In this document: piece after piece, positions 60,298 to 64,000 of the stretch
Layout: every line of letters begins with the position of its first letter
Numbering within the stretch: position 1 is the first letter of the stretch
Origin: Acinetobacter guerrae
Lineage (GTDB): Bacteria > Pseudomonadota > Gammaproteobacteria > Pseudomonadales > Moraxellaceae
Reading direction: 5' to 3'
Length of the DNA: 64,000 bases
Assembly: GCF_009372255.1 (NCBI RefSeq)
Contig: NZ_LXGN01000023.1
Span: 1 to 64,000 of the forward strand
Program-made: the position numbers and the translations under genes
Notes under the pieces: model-generated
The model's input: the letters and a program-made list of their open reading frames with translations, nothing else
The model's database searches: none
Told to the model about the DNA's origin: nothing

Positions 60298-61866
60298 ATG
60301 CAGGCGCAAACTTCTACGCCGCTCGCCTATACGATTTATCGTTTAGGTTTGTGGTACACCCTATATCGCCTGCTTATTATCACGGGTTTGATCATTATTT
60401 TTCAGCTCATTTCTGAGCAGCTCAGTGCAGATTATAATCAGCCCGTTTTATATTTTTATACATTGGTCGGATATTGTGGCATTAGTCTGATTCAGTTTTT
60501 GTTTTTTAAATTTTATCCGCAACACATTGATCGCCAGTTGATTTTATTATTTGTGATTGATGTGGTTGCATTAGGGCTTCTCACTTTTTCTTTAGGTGCT
60601 CCGAATTTAAATATTAGCTTGCTCTATGTAATTACAGTTTTTTCTGCCACGATTTTGCTACGCCGTAAAGTATCTTTGGTGATCACTTTACTTGCAGTCA
60701 TTTCACTTATTTATCAACAATTTTTTTCAAGCTTTTTTGACTATAATAATTTAAATACCATAGGTAATAGTGCCCTACTCGCCTTTTTGTTTTTTGTCAT
60801 GTATGGCATTGGTCAGGTTGCTGTAAAACATTTTAAAATTCTGGAAAATATTAGCTTTCGTCAATCACAAGCGCTTTATCAACTTCAAAATATTAATCGT
60901 TATATTTTAGAACAAATTGATGATGGTTATCTGGTTTTAGATGAAAATTATCATGTGGTTCTAAGTAACCCAGCAGCCTGTACGTTGTTGGGCATTCCGC
61001 CATTATTTGCTCATGAACAACTTCCTTTGGCCAAAACTCAGCCCGATTTATTTGAGTTACTACGATTTGCTCCTTTAGATGACGGCGAACAATTTATTTT
61101 TGAGTCGCAACTATCGACCTATAACGTTCATATTAAAGTGCAAAGATTAATCGTACCGCAACAAGCTTTGATTTTATTGCGACTACAAGATGTACAACAA
61201 CTCAATCAACAGGTTCAACAACTCAAACTTGCTGCTTTAGGTCAACTTTCTGCCAGTATCGCGCATGAAATTCGTAATCCATTGGCAGCGATTGTACAAG
61301 CGAATGAACTGTATCGAGGGAGTGAACCCGAACAACAACATCTGCTGCAAAAAATGATCGGCAAACAATCACAACGAATTAATGACATTATTGAAGACAC
61401 CTTGCGTATGGCGCGCAATGACAGCACTCACCCCATGCTCATTGAATTGGATAACTTTCTGCATCATTTAATCACCGAGGATTTAGCCGATGTTCAAAAT
61501 AAAATTCATTTAGGTATAGCAGAAAATATTACGATCTACTTTGACCACAAGCAACTTACTCAAGTGTTAATTAATCTGATTCGCAATGCGCTACATCACA
61601 ATGATCCAACTGTGAATCAAATTATTGTATCAGTGCACGCTGTTCGACCGTATGTGTTTATTGATGTGATAGATTTTGGCAATGGGGTGGAAAAACGTGA
61701 TATATCGCAACTATTTAAGCCATTTTTTAGTACCGAAATCAAGGGAACTGGTTTAGGATTATATTTGTCCCATAGTCTGTGTGAAGCCAATCATGCCAAA
61801 CTCAGTTATGTGGAACAAGAAAAAGGGGCATGCTTTAGAATTCAATGCTCAACAAAAGATAAATAA
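60298..61866 (+). CDS. pilS: Sensor histidine kinase PilS
   Basis: The sensor of the PilSR system that controls pilA and other type IV pilus genes. The 522 residues have about six N-terminal transmembrane helices (to about 185) and a PAS-like region (DDGYLVLDENYHVVLSNPAACTLLG). The phospho-acceptor SASIAHEIRNPLAAI and ATPase boxes VLINLIRNALHHN, DVIDFGNGV and GTGLGLYLSHS follow. pilR begins 19 bp downstream. Confidence 0.92.
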   Translation: MQAQTSTPLAYTIYRLGLWYTLYRLLIITGLIIIFQLISEQLSADYNQPVLYFYTLVGYCGISLIQFLFFKFYPQHIDRQLILLFVIDVVALGLLTFSLGAPNLNISLLYVITVFSATILLRRKVSLVITLLAVISLIYQQFFSSFFDYNNLNTIGNSALLAFLFFVMYGIGQVAVKHFKILENISFRQSQALYQLQNINRYILEQIDDGYLVLDENYHVVLSNPAACTLLGIPPLFAHEQLPLAKTQPDLFELLRFAPLDDGEQFIFESQLSTYNVHIKVQRLIVPQQALILLRLQDVQQLNQQVQQLKLAALGQLSASIAHEIRNPLAAIVQANELYRGSEPEQQHLLQKMIGKQSQRINDIIEDTLRMARNDSTHPMLIELDNFLHHLITEDLADVQNKIHLGIAENITIYFDHKQLTQVLINLIRNALHHNDPTVNQIIVSVHAVRPYVFIDVIDFGNGVEKRDISQLFKPFFSTEIKGTGLGLYLSHSLCEANHAKLSYVEQEKGACFRIQCSTKDK

Positions 61867-61885
61867 TATTGGGTTTCATGGGGTT

Positions 61886-63316
61886 ATGGTGAATAAACAA
61901 CCGCTGGTTTTACTGGTTGATGATGAAGAAGATCTCTGCGCGTTAATGCAAATGACACTGGCACGTATGGGGATTGCAACGCATAGTGCTTATCGAATTG
62001 CACAAGCCAAAGAACTCTTGCAAAACAACAATTATGATGCCTGTCTAACAGATTTAAATCTGCCTGATGGCAACGGGCTTGATCTGGTAAATTATGTCAC
62101 ACAGCAGTGGAGTCATTTACCTATCGCAGTTTTAACCGCTTATGGCAATATGGATATTGCGATTGCTGCACTTAAAGCAGGCGCTTTTGATTTTGTGAGT
62201 AAGCCAGTCAATCAAATTCATTTAGAACAATTATTACAAAAAGCTTTTAATCGACCTCAAAAACAGATCACCAATGATGAAGATAGTCTCGAAAATAAAC
62301 TCTTAATTGGACGTTCTGCACCGATTCAGCATTTGCGCACAACGCTTAAGAAAATTGCTCGCTCGCAAGCCCCTGTTTTTGTCACAGGGGAATCTGGGAC
62401 AGGCAAGGAAGTCGTCGCCAATCTGGTACACCGCTTGAGTAATCGTAGCGAAGGCCCTTTTATCGCGATCAACTGTGGTGCTATTCCTAGTGAACTTCTG
62501 GAAAGTGAGTTATTCGGTCATAAAAAAGGAAGCTTTAGCGGTGCGACTCAAGACAAACAAGGGCTGATTTTATCTGCACATGGTGGCAGTTTATTTCTGG
62601 ATGAAATCGCCGAATTGCCCTTGAATATGCAAGTTAAATTACTACGTGCGGTACAAGAAAAAAAGGTTCGTCCAATAGGTTCTGAACATGAAATTGATGT
62701 CGACTTTCGTGTTATTAGTGCCAGCCATCAGGATTTAGACTTCTTAGTACAACAGGGCAAATTCCGTCAGGATTTATTTTTCCGTATTCATGTGATGGAT
62801 CTTGAATTACCGCCATTGCGTGAACGTGGACAAGACATTTTAATACTGGCTAATCACTTTATTCATAAAATCTGTTCAGAATGGGAAATACCTTCCAAGA
62901 CGCTATCTGAACGTGCCCAAGCATTTCTATTAGAGCAATATTTTTCAGGGAATGTCCGCGAATTACGCAATATGATGGAACGCGCGATTACCTTGAGTGA
63001 CGATCAGTCAATCGATTTGCCACACTTACAAACTGCCCCTTTTCGTTATAGCCAAGCAACCACCACCGCAAATAGTCCTTCCAGTTATCACTCTAGCACC
63101 GACACACTCAGTCCAATGCCTGCGACATTAACTGGCAGTAAGCTCCCCCATGAGGGCTTGGAACAATATCTGGAAAAAATTGAAAAAGAGATTCTACTGA
63201 ATGCATTAAATCTTACACATTGGAATCGTACACTTGCAGCCAAAAAATTAGGGATGACCTTTCGATCTTTACGTTATCGCCTCAAAAAGTTTGGACTTGA
63301 TACAGAAGAAATTTAA
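61886..63316 (+). CDS. pilR: Sigma-54-dependent regulator PilR
   Basis: A bacterial enhancer-binding protein that activates sigma-54 promoters such as pilA. From the chosen ATG it has 476 residues. The receiver domain is VDDEEDL, CLTDLNLPDGNG (phospho-Asp) and the Lys in VSKPVNQ. The AAA+ domain has GESGTGKE (Walker A), KKGSFSGAT (GAFTGA-type loop), LFLDEIAELP (Walker B) and GNVRELRN. A Fis-type helix-turn-helix (WNRTLAAKKLGMTFRSLRYRLKKF) closes it. The track start at 61781 overlaps pilS in another frame and is rejected; the true start follows GGGG by a few bases. Confidence 0.93.
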   Translation: MVNKQPLVLLVDDEEDLCALMQMTLARMGIATHSAYRIAQAKELLQNNNYDACLTDLNLPDGNGLDLVNYVTQQWSHLPIAVLTAYGNMDIAIAALKAGAFDFVSKPVNQIHLEQLLQKAFNRPQKQITNDEDSLENKLLIGRSAPIQHLRTTLKKIARSQAPVFVTGESGTGKEVVANLVHRLSNRSEGPFIAINCGAIPSELLESELFGHKKGSFSGATQDKQGLILSAHGGSLFLDEIAELPLNMQVKLLRAVQEKKVRPIGSEHEIDVDFRVISASHQDLDFLVQQGKFRQDLFFRIHVMDLELPPLRERGQDILILANHFIHKICSEWEIPSKTLSERAQAFLLEQYFSGNVRELRNMMERAITLSDDQSIDLPHLQTAPFRYSQATTTANSPSSYHSSTDTLSPMPATLTGSKLPHEGLEQYLEKIEKEILLNALNLTHWNRTLAAKKLGMTFRSLRYRLKKFGLDTEEI

Positions 63317-63335
63317 ATCAGGTATAAGCGATAGA

Positions 63336-64000
63336 TTATTTTTGTTTCAGCAGCAAATCTGCAACATTATCCAGATAGCTTTCATCGCGCATTTCATTAG
63401 GTAAAGGATACAACAAATCAGGTTGTATGCCTTTACCTTCAATCATGGAACCATTCGGTGTGTAATAGTGCGATACGGTCATTTGCAAAGCTGCACCATC
63501 TGGTAATGGAAATAATTTTTGTACCACACCTTTACCATAGCTTTTTTCACCCGCAACCCATGCACGTTTATGCTCTTTCATAGCAGCCGTAAAAACCTCA
63601 GCCGCAGATGCGGAACGATGATTAATCAAAATTCCTAATTTAACTTTTTGAAATTCACTACTTGGCAAAGCCTGAAATTGTTGATTACCTTCTGAACGAC
63701 TTTTAGTCGAAACAATAATCCCCTGATTTAAAAATAAATCTGCTGTTTCAACTGCCGCAGAAAGCAACCCACCTGGATTATTACGTAAATCAATCAATAC
63801 TGCTTTGAGTTTGGATACATCGTATTCTTCTAAAAATCGTTTAATTTCGTTTGCAGTATCTTGCTGAAAAACTTTAACTTTTAAAACCAAAACCTGATTA
63901 TGTAACAGTATCGGCTGAATATCAGCTTCCATTTTCTTATTACGCACTAAGGTCTGCGGTGTACTCATCAATGATGTTTGCATTTGTACAGTGGAACCAA
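63336..64000 (-). CDS. ctpA: S41 C-terminal processing peptidase (partial, 5' end outside window)
   Basis: The 3' end of a tail-specific (CtpA/Prc-type) protease. Reading beyond the track's ATG at 63983 the frame stays open to the window edge (GSTVQMQT...), so the start lies outside. LIDLRNNPGGLLSAAVETADLFL, then the catalytic serine in NHRSASAAEVFTAAM and the lysine in EKSYGKGVVQKLF are the S41 hallmarks. The serine motif is R-S-A-S-A-A-E. These periplasmic or envelope proteases mature or degrade exported proteins. It is convergent with pilR, only 19 bp apart. Confidence 0.9.
   Translation of the reverse strand, partial: GSTVQMQTSLMSTPQTLVRNKKMEADIQPILLHNQVLVLKVKVFQQDTANEIKRFLEEYDVSKLKAVLIDLRNNPGGLLSAAVETADLFLNQGIIVSTKSRSEGNQQFQALPSSEFQKVKLGILINHRSASAAEVFTAAMKEHKRAWVAGEKSYGKGVVQKLFPLPDGAALQMTVSHYYTPNGSMIEGKGIQPDLLYPLPNEMRDESYLDNVADLLLKQK

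Noticed and set aside
61781-61885. N-terminal 35-residue extension of pilR in the ORF track
   Set aside because: It overlaps pilS in another frame, and the receiver domain starts right after the ATG at 61886.

Overview
The window is a stretch of conserved chromosome from a gammaproteobacterium, almost certainly an Acinetobacter (Moraxellaceae). The evidence is the AT-rich base composition, the 1362-residue RpoB and 1397-residue RpoC, the tRNA-tuf-tRNA-Trp-secE-nusG-rplKA-rplJL-rpoBC order, the argH/algZR-hemCDXY block, the gspN-gspC-gspD type II secretion cluster and protein sequences that look typical of that genus. The species cannot be settled by eye. I see no phage, insertion sequence, CRISPR array, toxin-antitoxin pair or defence island, so the region is core genome. 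The less familiar material is small: two tandem paralogous envelope proteins, several intergenic repeat elements, and unusual RNA or DNA hairpins.

Layout. 1-2.5 kb: two unrecognised tandem paralogs on the plus strand. 2.5-9.6 kb: htpG, an LprI-like small protein, an OmpW-family protein, a ProY-like permease, an epoxide-hydrolase-type alpha/beta hydrolase, a DUF4442 hot-dog protein and a glycine-zipper lipoprotein. 9.7-24 kb (minus strand): the information-processing superoperon tRNA-Thr, tRNA-Tyr, tRNA-Gly, tRNA-Thr, tuf, tRNA-Trp, secE, nusG, rplK, rplA, rplJ, rplL, rpoB, rpoC. 24-31 kb (minus strand): gspN-gspC-gspD, an FHA protein, gph and trpE. 31-36 kb (minus strand): an H-NS family gene, then hemC-hemD-hemX-hemY-thioesterase. 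36-40 kb: the algZ-algR two-component pair, divergent from argH-yggX. 40-43 kb: a repeat-rich intergenic region, phoU and a TolC-family gene.

43-48 kb (plus strand): a TPP riboswitch and thiC, nudF-cpdA and dksA-gluQ. 48-53.5 kb (minus strand): murD-ftsW and feoA-feoB plus a small Cys-rich membrane protein. 53.7-58.3 kb (plus strand): xerD, a DsbC-like lipoprotein, hom and thrC. 58-64 kb: pbpG, a GacA/UvrY-type regulator, pilS-pilR, and the 3' part of an S41 C-terminal processing protease that runs off the right edge.

Functional themes are transcription and translation machinery, tetrapyrrole synthesis, type II secretion, regulators of surface behaviour (AlgZR, PilSR, GacA), iron uptake, peptidoglycan synthesis, and thiamine, tryptophan, arginine and threonine biosynthesis. 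Several ORF-track starts were moved to better starts supported by Shine-Dalgarno (SD) spacing: tuf, argH, algZ, hemC, phoU, murD, hom, thrC, dsbC, pilR, dksA and others.
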